The notes: generated from the letters alone by a model not told the origin. DNA of 64,000 nt from Priestia endophytica DSM 13796 (GCF_900115845.1 NZ_FOXX01000004.1:186001-250000), one strand, 5' to 3'. Counted from the stretch's first letter, positions 25,482 through 34,001 are shown. Numbers and translations are program-made.

Positions 25482-25640
25482 ATGAGCGAATTTGAACAGT
25501 TTCAATTGTTTCTCAATCAAACTAGGAAGCGATATAAATACTGTCTAAGACGCTTTGGTTATTCTTCTCCTATTACTGCAAAAGCGGCTCAGCGGTTCGT
25601 TATCCTCCTAAGAGTTGAAGAGGAGTATCTTAACAGATAA
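25482..25640 (+). CDS. Small hypothetical protein (52 aa)
   Basis: ATG 25482 follows GGGAGGATCCTT, a strong ribosome site. The 52-residue product begins MSEFEQFQLFLNQTRKRYKY and ends with RVEEEYLNR; it is basic, probably helical, and has no membrane segment or signal peptide. I do not recognise the family. Bases 25641-25820 downstream hold a 28-codon hydrophobic frame (from about 25658) without a good ribosome site, which I do not call. Confidence 0.5.
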   Translation: MSEFEQFQLFLNQTRKRYKYCLRRFGYSSPITAKAAQRFVILLRVEEEYLNR

Positions 25641-25824
25641 GGACTTTTTAATTAAAATGTACCGCATCTGTTTTTCACTCTTATTAGTTGGACAACCTTT
25701 ATTCCTCTACTCCCTCTATGGTAGCTTAACTTTAAATTTATAAAGCTTCACCAGAACTAGGGAAACGAATTGTGCAGGAAATAAATCAGCAAACAAAATA
25801 AAGATCCTGAAATAGATGAACAAG

Positions 25825-25864
25825 AAAACCACCTTTTGAGGGTAATCTCTCAAAAGGTGGTTTT
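25825..25864 (-). terminator. Terminator downstream of thioredoxin-like gene
   Basis: AAAACCACCTTTTGAG pairs with CTCAAAAGGTGGTTTT around an eight-base loop; it lies just after the stop of the minus-strand gene. Confidence 0.85.
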
Positions 25865-25872
25865 TATTATCC

Positions 25873-26430
25873 TTACTTTACTATATTTAATACTGTTTCT
25901 TTAAAACTTTCATAAACATACGACCATAAAACTGACTCGTTCATATAGCGTGTTTGTAAAGATTTTATCACTTCTTTTTGCTTTTCTGGGAAAGAAGGAT
26001 CTTCTTTTGGTGGAAGAACTGAGCGCACTTCATTGACGATTTCTTGCACTTTTGGCGCGCGCGGTCCCCATTTTCCAATTAGCTCTCCTTCGTTGTTAAG
26101 AATGAGCACCATTGGAATGGCACGTCCTCCATTTGTGAGATGGCGGTCAATTAAATCCGTATCTTGATCACGTAAAGCAACGCGAACTTCTACATCCGCT
26201 GCTTCGGCTATCTTTCGCATCACGGGATTAATCATCATTGCGTCTCCACACCAATCTTCTGTAATAATCAAGAAATGAAGATTTTGTATTTTTAACTGCT
26301 CTGCAAATCCATCTTGGGGAAGCTGAAACGCGTTATACACAGAAAAGCTTTCTTCTTTTAATGTACTCATGTCGTCCATATATGTTTGAAGTGTTTTTCC
26401 TTCTTCAAAATACTGTTGTTCTGTTTTCAT
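25873..26430 (-). CDS. Thioredoxin-fold protein with single-Cys motif
   Basis: 185 residues. The central region (residues about 48-125) has the thioredoxin-like text FLIITEDWCGDAMMINPVMRKIAE, RDQDTDLIDRHLTNGGRAIPMVLILNNEGELIGKWGPRAP, including the cis-proline. The active site is WCGDA: one cysteine, with no second cysteine of a CxxC. This is the usual form for the cytosolic 'thioredoxin family' (thioredoxin_9-type) proteins of Bacillus and argues against ordinary disulfide reduction. A separate gene upstream of adhR; function unknown. Confidence 0.8.
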   Translation of the reverse strand: MKTEQQYFEEGKTLQTYMDDMSTLKEESFSVYNAFQLPQDGFAEQLKIQNLHFLIITEDWCGDAMMINPVMRKIAEAADVEVRVALRDQDTDLIDRHLTNGGRAIPMVLILNNEGELIGKWGPRAPKVQEIVNEVRSVLPPKEDPSFPEKQKEVIKSLQTRYMNESVLWSYVYESFKETVLNIVK

Positions 26431-26563
26431 CCTACTACCTCTTTTACTTTAATATTGATAACTATACCATACTAAATTTTCAACTTTTTCTCGACTATTA
26501 TGCCCTATTCACCTAATTTCACAGACATAAACTTCCTCTAGATTACTTTGTTCTTATAAACTG

Positions 26564-26594
26564 TTGCCTTAAAGTTCACTTTAAGGCCTATAAT
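26564..26594 (+). promoter_or_regulatory. adhR promoter with AdhR box
   Basis: TTGCCT (26564-26569) and TATAAT (26589-26594) with a 19-base spacer. CCTTAAAGTTCACTTTAAGG (26567-26586) is a 20-base dyad nearly identical to that before adhA, and fits the CTTAAAG-type AdhR box known from B. subtilis. Confidence 0.85.
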
Positions 26595-26626
26595 GAAAAA
26601 GAATAAAAGAAATCATGGAGGATACA

Positions 26627-27004
26627 ATGGGACTTTATATAAAAGAAGCATCCGAAAAATTCGGATTACCAACACATACACTACGCTATTACGAACAAGA
26701 AGGACTTCTTCCTTTTCTAAAACGAGATGAAAATGGAAATCGGGTTTTTGAAGAAAGTGACTTATCTTGGTTAGAACTAATTATTTGTTTGCGAAAAACG
26801 GATATTGCTCTTTCTAAGCTGCGTGAGATCGTAGAGCTAACAACAGAAGGTGATTGGACGATTCCACAACGAAAGAGAATTCTCGAAGAGCACAAAGAGA
26901 AAATGTTTGAAAAACAAAGACAGTTAGATCGAGCTTTTGCTAAAATTGACCATAAACTCCACTACTATGATGAGTTAGAAGAGCATGCTAAAAATAAATC
27001 ATAA
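26627..27004 (+). CDS. adhR: MerR-family aldehyde-responsive activator AdhR
   Basis: 125 residues from ATG 26627, with GGAGGATACA as ribosome site (an ATG 12 bases earlier lies before that site). It has a MerR HTH with YIKEASEKFGLPTHTLRYYEQEGLLPF and a short coiled dimerisation helix. Cys54 (LIICLRKTDIALSKL) is at the position of the thiol that AdhR uses to sense formaldehyde and methylglyoxal. The divergent-style box pair (its own promoter and adhA's) supports control of the neighbouring alcohol dehydrogenase. The genes are convergent, separated by a terminator. Confidence 0.85.
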   Translation: MGLYIKEASEKFGLPTHTLRYYEQEGLLPFLKRDENGNRVFEESDLSWLELIICLRKTDIALSKLREIVELTTEGDWTIPQRKRILEEHKEKMFEKQRQLDRAFAKIDHKLHYYDELEEHAKNKS

Positions 27005-27039
27005 AAAACGCCGTAGACATCTAGTCTACAGCGTTTTTT
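27003..27039. terminator. Bidirectional terminator between adhR and adhA
   Basis: AAAAAACGC...GTAGAC and GTCTAC...GCGTTTTTT form a stem with a five-base loop and A/T tracts on both sides, between convergent genes. Confidence 0.9.
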
Positions 27040-27057
27040 ATGCCTATATTTTTAAAA

Positions 27058-28119
27058 TTATAATGTTGCCACATCAATAACAAAGCGATAACGAACATCA
27101 CTTTTCAAAACGCGCTCATATGCTTCGTCCACTTGACTTGCATTGATGACTTCAATTTGAGGAGCAATCTTATGCTCTGCTGCAAAATCAAGCATCTCTT
27201 GCGTTTCTTTAATACCACCAACAAGAGAACCTGCAATACTACGACGTCCCATAATTAAAGAAAACACGCTATATTGATCTGGCTCAGCTGGAGCACCTAC
27301 GTTTACAAGCGTACCATCAATGCGAAGAAGAGATAAATAAGCATCAACGTCAAGGTTAGCTGATACAGTATTCAAAATCACATCAAAGCGTCCCGCTAAT
27401 TCTTTAAACGTCTCTTCATTGCTTGTTGCGAAGTAGTGGTCTGCTCCAAAGCTTAACGCTTCACTTTCTTTGTTCGTAGAGCGGCTTAATACTGTTACTT
27501 CTGCTCCCATTGCGTGAGCAAATTGAATGGCTACGTGACCAAGGCCCCCCATACCAACGATCGCTACTTTTTTACCTGGCCCTACATTCCAATGCTTTAG
27601 AGGAGAGTATGTTGTAATACCTGCACATAGTAGCGGGCTTGCCACGTCCATTTCTAAAGCGTCTGGAATACGAACAACGAATCCTTCTTTTACAACGATT
27701 TTTTGGCTGTAACCGCCGTATGTTTGTTCACCATCATAGTCTAGTGAATTGTACGTCTGCACAACGCCTTTTGTACAATATTGCTCATCCCCAGCTAAGC
27801 AGTATTCACACTCTCCACATGAGTCTACAAAACACCCCACCCCAACGTGGTCTCCTACTGCATATTTTGTTACGTTTGAGCCGACAGCTTCGACAACTCC
27901 CGCAATTTCATGACCAGGAACCATCGGGAACATGCCTCCTCCCCATTCATCAAAAGCACTATGAATATCAGAGTGACAAATCCCACTGAACTTAATATCA
28001 ATTAACACATCGTCTGGACGTAATGCTCTTCTTTCTATTGTTGTTGTTTCAAATGGTGCTTTCGCCTTTGTAACACTTAATACACGTGTTGGCGTTGTGT
28101 TTGTATGTTGATTACACAT
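27058..28119 (-). CDS. adhA: Zinc-dependent alcohol/aldehyde dehydrogenase AdhA
   Basis: 353 residues from ATG 28119 (MCNQH); a GTG 12 bases upstream is too close to the AGAAAGGA ribosome site. It is an MDR enzyme of the cinnamyl-alcohol-dehydrogenase type: catalytic zinc ligands in GICHSDIH and GHEIAG, structural-zinc cysteines in CGECEYC...C, and the NADP Rossmann [11 protein letters not shown]. The text is very close to B. subtilis AdhA, an enzyme for detoxifying formaldehyde and methylglyoxal. A MerR-type promoter with an AdhR box lies about 60 bases upstream. Confidence 0.92.
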   Translation of the reverse strand: MCNQHTNTTPTRVLSVTKAKAPFETTTIERRALRPDDVLIDIKFSGICHSDIHSAFDEWGGGMFPMVPGHEIAGVVEAVGSNVTKYAVGDHVGVGCFVDSCGECEYCLAGDEQYCTKGVVQTYNSLDYDGEQTYGGYSQKIVVKEGFVVRIPDALEMDVASPLLCAGITTYSPLKHWNVGPGKKVAIVGMGGLGHVAIQFAHAMGAEVTVLSRSTNKESEALSFGADHYFATSNEETFKELAGRFDVILNTVSANLDVDAYLSLLRIDGTLVNVGAPAEPDQYSVFSLIMGRRSIAGSLVGGIKETQEMLDFAAEHKIAPQIEVINASQVDEAYERVLKSDVRYRFVIDVATL

Positions 28120-28174
28120 AAGGAATAACACAATCCTTTCTCAATAATTTGTTATGCTGTAAAGCTACAAAACT

Positions 28175-28205
28175 AGCATAATCCTTAAAGTACACTTTAA
28201 GGCAA
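28175..28205 (-). promoter_or_regulatory. adhA: adhA promoter with AdhR box
   Basis: Read on the minus strand, TTGCCT (28200-28205) and TATGCT (28175-28180) are 19 bases apart, and the spacer is spanned by CCTTAAAGTACACTTTAAGG (plus-strand reading, 28183-28202), a near-perfect dyad. It is a twin of the adhR promoter. Confidence 0.85.
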
Positions 28206-28416
28206 GAGATTTTCCTTAAATATTTTAAAACGATGAAAAAGAACCCTCTTTTCCTCTGGTTTTTTTGCAGAAAGTTATTAAAGAGAAAATCTAATAAAGT
28301 TTCTTTTAAAGTAAGGTGCTAATTTTATAGATAGATTATTTTTTCTCTACTATATTTTCTTTTCTAGGCATGAAAATAGTATAAATCGTAACTATTTAGA
28401 GGAGCCGTTTTTAACT

Positions 28417-28749
28417 TTGAATAAAAAGACAAATAAATATCATCAAAATCTTGTTGATGAACCGGGATATGTTAATCATATGCCTGCTTCTCATTCTCCT
28501 ATCTATCCGATTGCAGGAGTTCCGCAACCTAACCAATATGTAACAGGATTAGATCCTGTATTTGTGCAGCATCTAAGTAGACATCAAGGTCAGAAAATTG
28601 CGGTGATGACAACAGGAGGTAGAATTGAAGGGATAAATGCTGGCGTTGCTATAGATCATATCCAAATTAATGTGGAAGATCGTTCTACCCATATACGAAT
28701 CTCACAAATCATTTATTTCGAAGGTCCTTTGGCTTCTTACAGAAAATGA
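28417..28749 (+). CDS. DUF2642 (YuzF-like) protein, probably spore-associated
   Basis: 110 residues starting at TTG 28417; GAGGAG lies about 12 bases upstream, longer than ideal. The C-terminal half is the DUF2642 motif: LDPVFVQHLSRHQGQKIAVMTTGGRIEGINAGVAIDHIQINVEDRSTHIRISQIIYFEG. The N-terminus is Pro/Tyr/His-rich. Several DUF2642 proteins belong to the spore coat or crust region in Bacillus; that role is inferred. It is a single gene. Confidence 0.75.
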   Translation: MNKKTNKYHQNLVDEPGYVNHMPASHSPIYPIAGVPQPNQYVTGLDPVFVQHLSRHQGQKIAVMTTGGRIEGINAGVAIDHIQINVEDRSTHIRISQIIYFEGPLASYRK

Positions 28750-28861
28750 ATACCTAGTGATCAAGTTTAATCTACCTTCTACAAAATCATCTTGGTATGA
28801 ATTTGTATAGGATAATTTAAATTGAATATATCCATTGATAATAACATCTTGAATTCATTCC

Positions 28862-28915
28862 ATAAAAAAACAACCACCCGTTCCCATTTCGAGGAAAGGT
28901 AGTTGTCTTTTTTTC
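28862..28915 (+). terminator. Imperfect terminator in 28750-29044 gap
   Basis: AAAAAAACAACCACC and GGTAGTTGTCTTTTTTT form an imperfect stem followed by a T run. It lies about 110 bases downstream of the DUF2642 gene and may serve the convergent nitroreductase too. Confidence 0.5.
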
Positions 28916-29044
28916 ATTCTATTAAAAAATGAAAAGTAGATAGTTGGTATGGTTTTTTAAAATATTCTTTCTTCATATTACTTAACCGCATGTTCTTTAT
29001 GTAGAGAAAGGTAATCGTTCAAATACAGTATAGTTCTCCTACTA

Positions 29045-29581
29045 CTAATCAATAATCGTTAGCTTTTCTACAATATCTTCACGCGGCTGAGCCTCTGGAA
29101 CGTTATCAAATTTACCAACCATTAATATACCGACAATCTTTTCGTTTTCTTCTATTCCTACGGATTGTTGGAAAGATGAACTGTGAATTAATTTTCCAGT
29201 TTTCCATAGAACACCGATCTGGTTTTCCCAAGCTAACAGAAGGAAATTTTGAATTAAAGCAGATACAGCGCTAAGGTCTTCTTCTTGTTTTAAAGGGTCT
29301 GTATTTTCAGGCATGATTACTACAATATTAGCTTGAGCTTGAGTGAATTTTTCTATTTTTTTAGAAGGGATATTATCGGATGATTTAAGTAAAATATCCC
29401 TAAGTTTTTCTTTGCCATCTCCATGAAACAATACAAAACGCCAAGGTTCACGTAACTTATGATTTGGAGCCCATGTTGCGTCTCTTAGTATGTCAACTAT
29501 GGTATCTAAAGAGATAACCTCATTGTTAAAATTTCTAATTGTTCGTCTCTGTTTAATAACTTCCCTTATTGATGTGGACAT
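29045..29581 (-). CDS. Nitroreductase family protein (YdjA-like)
   Basis: 178 residues. The FMN-binding N-terminal motif is IREVIKQRRTIRNFNNEVI, then ATWAPNHKLREPWRFVLF and the C-terminal GILMVGKFDNVPEAQPREDI. It matches the compact YdjA-type subgroup of NAD(P)H-FMN nitroreductases. The natural substrate is unknown. GAGGAGAGAAC precedes the ATG. Monocistronic. Confidence 0.85.
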   Translation of the reverse strand: MSTSIREVIKQRRTIRNFNNEVISLDTIVDILRDATWAPNHKLREPWRFVLFHGDGKEKLRDILLKSSDNIPSKKIEKFTQAQANIVVIMPENTDPLKQEEDLSAVSALIQNFLLLAWENQIGVLWKTGKLIHSSSFQQSVGIEENEKIVGILMVGKFDNVPEAQPREDIVEKLTIID

Positions 29582-29661
29582 ATTGTTCTCTCCTCATATT
29601 ATGTAATAACCATTTCTCTGTAACATTTTTTAAAGCTAAAATGGATAATTGAGATTGAAAC

Positions 29662-30066
29662 TCAAGAGGTTTTATCAGTGTTATTCTTTATAAAAAAGCG
29701 AATGGCTTGCGATATATCCATCTTATGTTTTGAACAAAAGTTTAGTAAAACTTCATACGTATTTTCATCTAATCTCACATGAATAGAGTGGTTAAGGTTT
29801 CCCTTCGCCTCTTTTAGAAAATGTTTCCCTCCTCCATGTTTATGTTTCCCTCTTTTTCGGTGAAAAGAGATAGTAACAAAACCTTGTTCCTCAATAGCCT
29901 TATCGCCTTCATTTTCTATCCAAACCTCTTGTATATGGTGTTCGTAGTTTTTAAGGTGTTTGTTTAGCTCCTCTCCTTCTATCCCTTTTCTATTCGCTTT
30001 ATGAACAAATTTTCGTTTCATAAATTCTTCATACTGGGTATAACTCTTAAATGTTATGGTTCTCAT
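29662..30066 (-). CDS. His-rich protein with ribbon-helix-helix-like C-terminus
   Basis: 134 residues. The C-terminal 45 residues (NHSIHVRLDENTYEVLLNFCSKHKMDISQAIRFFIKN) have the strand-helix-helix pattern of a ribbon-helix-helix DNA-binding fold. The middle has KRGKHKHGGGKHFL, a histidine-rich stretch able to bind metal. The N-terminus is mixed basic and acidic. GGTGAAGTGAA precedes the ATG. A Fur-box-like dyad lies about 65 bases upstream, so it could be an iron- or metal-linked regulator. This is inference; I do not recognise a named family. Confidence 0.65.
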   Translation of the reverse strand: MRTITFKSYTQYEEFMKRKFVHKANRKGIEGEELNKHLKNYEHHIQEVWIENEGDKAIEEQGFVTISFHRKRGKHKHGGGKHFLKEAKGNLNHSIHVRLDENTYEVLLNFCSKHKMDISQAIRFFIKNNTDKTS

Positions 30067-30131
30067 TTCACTTCACCATTTCTATTCTTTGTATACGTAG
30101 GTTCCTCTAATTGATAATATTTTTTGTGTAA

Positions 30132-30146
30132 CGATAATTGTTATCA
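30132..30146. promoter_or_regulatory. Fur-box-like dyad upstream of the His-rich gene
   Basis: CGATAATTGTTATCA agrees with 13 of 15 bases of the 7-1-7 Fur consensus TGATAATNATTATCA. It is about 65 bases upstream of the minus-strand start, where a promoter would lie. Confidence 0.6.
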
Positions 30147-30195
30147 ATTGTGTTGAATAAATCATAAGTTAGATTTTATTACTTGTCAATGCAGT

Positions 30196-30232
30196 ATAGA
30201 AAAAACTACTGATTATCAGTAGTTTTTTCTAT
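30196..30232. terminator. Terminator between Fe-ADH and His-rich gene
   Basis: TAGAAAAAACTACTGAT and ATCAGTAGTTTTTTCTA form a perfect stem with a minimal loop. It ends the minus-strand iron alcohol dehydrogenase transcript. Confidence 0.9.
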
Positions 30233-30264
30233 TTTCATTCTTTCTTTTTAATCCACAAAATCAT

Positions 30265-31434
30265 TTACTTTGTATTTGCTCTATATGCTTCTTCATAAAT
30301 TTTCTCAATTTCTTTAACCGTTAACCATCTTGGATTATTGTTGAGCAAACGATCAATTTTACTTGCTTCTTCTGCGAGGTTTGGAATATCTTCTGCTGTA
30401 ACCCCTACATCTTTTAAACTAGAAGGAATTCCTATATCTTGAGCTAATTGAGTTAATACATAGACCGTACAATTGGCTGCTTCCCTCAACGAAAGGCCTT
30501 CTATATTTTCCCCTAATGCTTTAGCAACTTCTGCAAATTTTTCTAAATCTGCCACCACATTATACTTCATTACAAAAGGAAGAAGAAGAGAATTTGCGAC
30601 TCCATGAGGAACTTTAAATTTTCCGCCAAGCGGATAAGCAAGCGCATGAACTGCACCAACGCCCGCATTACCTAATGAAATCCCTGCAAGTAAACTGCCC
30701 ATTGCCATATCTTCACGCGCCTTTACGTCTTTTCCATTGTACACAGCTTTACGTAAAGAACGAGAAATTAGTTTAATGGCTTGTAAAGCAATTCCATCCG
30801 TTAGTTCTCCAGCGCGGATAGCTGTATAAGATTCAACAGCATGAACAAGAGCATCCATTCCTGTTGCTGCAGTTACTGATGGAGGAACCGTTAACGTTAA
30901 TGCTGGATCTACAATTGCTACTTTAGGAAGAAGGTAAGGACTCACAATTCCTTTCTTCACCTTATCTCGAACATCTGTGAAAATAGCGTTATATGTAACT
31001 TCAGAGCCTGTTCCAGAAGTAGTAGGGACTAAGATTGTAGAAATTCCTGCATTTTGGACCTTTTCAATTCCTACCAAGTCTCGTACATTCTCTTGATTAG
31101 TTAACATAATAGAAAGTACCTTAGTAGCGTCAAGCACGCTCCCTCCTCCTACACCAATAAGAAGGTCATACTCTTTTCCTTCAAGTTGTATCATCATTTG
31201 TTCTAAGTTCTCAAATGGAGGCTCAGGCATTACTTCATCCATAATGTCTACTGCTAAATTAATCTCTTCTAAAGAAAAAATAACTTTAGATAGTAGACCT
31301 GTCTGACGAATAACCTTATCTGTTATAATTATGGCTTTTTTTGATCCTAATTTTTTAGCTTCTTCCCCTATTTTAGAGATAGAGTTCCTTCCTGTAATCA
31401 AGGTTTGAGCTGTCCGAAAATAAGAAATGGTCAT
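30265..31434 (-). CDS. Iron-containing (type III) alcohol dehydrogenase
   Basis: 389 residues. NAD-binding GVGGGSVLDATK is near residue 95, PTTSGTGSEVT near 140, and the metal-binding set D..H..H in GMDALVHAVESY and HALAYPLGGKFKVPHGVAN. This is the family of 1,3-propanediol, methanol and lactaldehyde dehydrogenases; B. methanolicus-type Mdh has similar length and text, but substrate cannot be fixed from sequence. GGGGAGGAAGGATT precedes the ATG. Single gene. Confidence 0.9.
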   Translation of the reverse strand: MTISYFRTAQTLITGRNSISKIGEEAKKLGSKKAIIITDKVIRQTGLLSKVIFSLEEINLAVDIMDEVMPEPPFENLEQMMIQLEGKEYDLLIGVGGGSVLDATKVLSIMLTNQENVRDLVGIEKVQNAGISTILVPTTSGTGSEVTYNAIFTDVRDKVKKGIVSPYLLPKVAIVDPALTLTVPPSVTAATGMDALVHAVESYTAIRAGELTDGIALQAIKLISRSLRKAVYNGKDVKAREDMAMGSLLAGISLGNAGVGAVHALAYPLGGKFKVPHGVANSLLLPFVMKYNVVADLEKFAEVAKALGENIEGLSLREAANCTVYVLTQLAQDIGIPSSLKDVGVTAEDIPNLAEEASKIDRLLNNNPRWLTVKEIEKIYEEAYRANTK

Positions 31435-31625
31435 AATCCTTCCTCCCCATAGTGACTTGTACTCTTGAATTTAAGCTCAGTTGTACTTTGTTTCTTAACT
31501 TAACGCTGAATTTTTAAAAAGCTTACTACTAAAAGAGATTCTCGTTTTCTCTTTGAAGACCTTTAAAATTGGCGTGATTGTCGAAAAAAGTCTTTATAAA
31601 TCACTTGAAACAAAACAATACACTT

Positions 31626-31676
31626 AAAAAGAAATGCTTCTCCTTCACTAACTGTGAAGGGGAAGCATTTCTTTTT
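31626..31676 (-). terminator. Terminator downstream of the 91-aa gene
   Basis: AAAAAGAAATGCTTC...CCTTCAC and GTGAAGG...GAAGCATTTCTTTTT form a 23-bp stem with one mismatch, just after the stop at 31683. Confidence 0.9.
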
Positions 31677-31682
31677 ATCTAA

Positions 31683-31958
31683 CTAGAATTCACGAACAAA
31701 TACAGCAATACCAAATACACCTAATCTTTCATTTGTTACCTGTTCAAATCCATTGTTAAGCAAACAATTTGCTGCCTTTCTATAACGTTTTCCTGTTTGC
31801 AAAAAACGTTGACATGGTTCAGCATTTCCAATAATAGTGGCTTCTACGATTGTACGTGGAGCTCTTCTATCTAATGGGTTTCTTTGCCAAAGAATTGTTA
31901 CAACATCAGGAGGTCGTGGAATAGATACATTACTAGTAGAGTTACCTATTTTAATCAC
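31683..31958 (-). CDS. Hypothetical protein (91 aa)
   Basis: AGAGGTGATT lies before the ATG at 31958 and a strong terminator follows the stop, so this is a convincing small gene. The product begins with MIKIGNSTSNVSIPRPPDVV, has LWQRNPLDRRAPRTIVEATIIGNAEPCQRF in the middle and ends VFVREF. There are two cysteines and no membrane segment. I do not recognise the family. Confidence 0.6.
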   Translation of the reverse strand: MIKIGNSTSNVSIPRPPDVVTILWQRNPLDRRAPRTIVEATIIGNAEPCQRFLQTGKRYRKAANCLLNNGFEQVTNERLGVFGIAVFVREF

Positions 31959-32278
31959 CTCTTTTCTTTGATTCTTTATATTAAATGAAAATCAAAGAGT
32001 GATTGCTTGTACAAGTGTTTATTTTTTAAAAAAATTTCCTTATGTCTTTCCTATAAACTTCATTATGGTATACAGTCTGAAAATCAGAAAAAACTACGTC
32101 CAATTAATTTCGGCGTAGTTTTCATGTGAAAATCCAAAGTAATATAGGCAGCTGTACTTTTATAGTATGTACTTTGATTCATACTTTTAAGTTTCATTTC
32201 TAAATGTCTACAATGGTTGCTTCAGATATTCTGTTTCATTCCCCATAGAATTCTTGTATCAATTATATGTCCTCTCAA
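31959..32278. other. Intergenic region with terminator
   Basis: A hairpin (AAAACTACG/CGTAGTTTT, 32086-32124) probably ends the MarR-DUF3147 unit. No gene seen in the remaining AT-rich sequence. Confidence 0.5.
32086..32124 (-). terminator. Terminator of marR-DUF3147 unit
   Basis: AAAACTACG pairs with CGTAGTTTT across 15 bases; TTTTTT follows on the minus strand. It is 155 bases past the DUF3147 stop. Confidence 0.6.
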
Positions 32279-32617
32279 TTAAAAAATCCTTTTCATAACA
32301 ACCTCCTGTAGAAGTAAGAAAACACTCCATCCTCCAATACCTAACACTACCGATACTATTAAAGGGAAAGAAGATTTGAGTGAGATAGCTACGATGATGA
32401 GAAGAACGGCTGTTGCTGGAAAACCCCAAATGACCCCTAAAGCGAATTTACTGAGTTCTGTTGTAGTTTCTCCTTGAATAGAAAGCCAAAATAAGCTTAA
32501 TAAACTTACTAATGGCAAAGCCGCTATGATTCCGCCATACTTAGGCGAAATTTGAGCAATTCCTGAGATAATTCCAATAATGAGTGCTGAGACTAATACT
32601 TTAAGGATTAAAAACAT
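32279..32617 (-). CDS. DUF3147 family membrane protein
   Basis: 112 residues with four hydrophobic segments, the second containing ISPKYGGIIAALPLVSLLSLFWL, typical of DUF3147. It overlaps the upstream MarR gene by 10 bases and is thus translationally coupled. The role is unknown; the coupling suggests the regulator controls a small transporter-like protein and itself. Confidence 0.8.
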   Translation of the reverse strand: MFLILKVLVSALIIGIISGIAQISPKYGGIIAALPLVSLLSLFWLSIQGETTTELSKFALGVIWGFPATAVLLIIVAISLKSSFPLIVSVVLGIGGWSVFLLLQEVVMKRIF

Positions 32618-33030
32618 TTTTTAGCTTCCTCACTAAGAAGAGAAAAGGCTTTTTCAATTGCTTTAACTTCAGTCGCTTCCATACTTTCTAATAGTTTCTT
32701 CAATTTCTCCGTATCTAATCGAGTATGTCTATATAGAATATTGGTTCCTTTCTCTGTTAACACGACAAGCACTTTTCTTTCATCTTTTGGGCTTCTTTGT
32801 TTAGAAACAAGTTCTTTTGCAATAAGTCTTTTAATATGTTCAGAAGCGGTATTGTGAGAAACCTGCAAGTATGCGGCTAAATCTCCTATCGTTGTTTCAG
32901 ATTTCTTTTCGATGCGTTGGAGAACACGTATTGCTTGATGAGAGATATTCTCGTGATGAACATAGTGTAAATGATGATAAATATCTGTCCAATTCTCATT
33001 TATATGAGTGATAGATTTTTCAATAGTCAT
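32608..33030 (-). CDS. MarR-family transcriptional regulator
   Basis: 140 residues. Winged helix-turn-helix with TTIGDLAAYLQVSHNTASEHIKRLIAKELVSKQRSPKDERKVLVVLTEKG, the canonical MarR recognition helix and wing (DERK). It is the first gene of the unit with DUF3147. GGAGAAAAA lies upstream of the ATG. The ligand is unknown. Confidence 0.88.
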   Translation of the reverse strand: MTIEKSITHINENWTDIYHHLHYVHHENISHQAIRVLQRIEKKSETTIGDLAAYLQVSHNTASEHIKRLIAKELVSKQRSPKDERKVLVVLTEKGTNILYRHTRLDTEKLKKLLESMEATEVKAIEKAFSLLSEEAKKCF

Positions 33031-33189
33031 AAGTTCAGTTTTTCTCCTTTTTTATTTATATCTTAACATACGATATAATCGTCCCTGAAGATGTTTTTTA
33101 AAATATTACTAAGAACATAAAATAAAGTTCCTGTACATTAAAAACGTTCCCTTCTGGGTTGGAGAGAATCTAGGAGAACTCCTTAATTA

Positions 33190-33230
33190 TAGAAAAAACA
33201 GCCTCTTTGAAGAAAAGGCTGTTTTTTCTA
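33190..33230. terminator. Terminator between FetB-like and MarR genes
   Basis: TAGAAAAAACAGCCT pairs with AGGCTGTTTTTTCTA around an 11-base loop. It closes the minus-strand FetAB-like unit. Confidence 0.9.
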
Positions 33231-33251
33231 TAGCAATATATAAGTAAAGTT

Positions 33252-34001
33252 TTATCTCTCTTTTAATTGCTGATATGAGGTAAATAAGCTTGGATAAATA
33301 AGAAAACTAAGCATAACGCATGTCAACGTGGCAGAAGCCATCATCGTAAATACAATTAACAACTGAAAACGTACAGCTTGGACAGGATCAGCTCCAGCGA
33401 GAATTTGTCCTGTCATCATGCCTGGTAGTTGAACAAGGCCAATGGTTTTTTGGCTTTCTAAAGTTGGAATCATACTTGCTTTCATACTTGCTTTTAAAAT
33501 ATGAGAAATGGCTTGTCTTGTTGATCCGCCAAGCGATAAAATAAGCAAAACTTCCTCTTTCCGAATTTCTACTTCTGAAGCTAGACGGTTTAGAAATAAG
33601 CTAGCGAGAACCATAGAGTTTCCGATAATCATTCCACTAATCGGAATCATGTACTTTGGTGTGGGAGGAATAATGCCTAACAAAAGAAGCAAACCTTGTG
33701 TTAGGCCTTCTACAACAATAAGTGTAAGCAGAACTTTCCAAAACACGCCTTGCTTCTTCTCCTTTTTTTTCACTACATTTTGAGCCGCTACTAATATCAT
33801 GCACAAAATCATAATAATCGTAAAAAAAGGATTATTTAGATTAAAAATGAATGTTAGGAGATACCCAATGAAAAGAAGCTGAATGCTTGCTCGAATTGTC
33901 GCAATAATAATGTCTTTTTCAATGCCAATTTTAAATGATTTTGATAGAAATAAAGCAATAAATACAAAAATAACCGTAAATAAAAGTACTATAAAGTCCA
34001 T
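33252..34001 (-). CDS. FetB-like (UPF0014) ABC transporter permease
   Basis: 249 residues with about seven hydrophobic segments. Family marks are ISGMIIGNSMVLASLFLNRL, LSLGGSTRQAISHILKASMKASMIPTLESQKTIGLVQLPGMMTGQILAGADPV. B. subtilis YjkA and E. coli FetB are relatives; FetAB is described as an iron exporter that protects against peroxide. It overlaps the ATPase gene by 13 bases. No metal box was found upstream. Confidence 0.88.
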   Translation of the reverse strand: MDFIVLLFTVIFVFIALFLSKSFKIGIEKDIIIATIRASIQLLFIGYLLTFIFNLNNPFFTIIMILCMILVAAQNVVKKKEKKQGVFWKVLLTLIVVEGLTQGLLLLLGIIPPTPKYMIPISGMIIGNSMVLASLFLNRLASEVEIRKEEVLLILSLGGSTRQAISHILKASMKASMIPTLESQKTIGLVQLPGMMTGQILAGADPVQAVRFQLLIVFTMMASATLTCVMLSFLIYPSLFTSYQQLKER

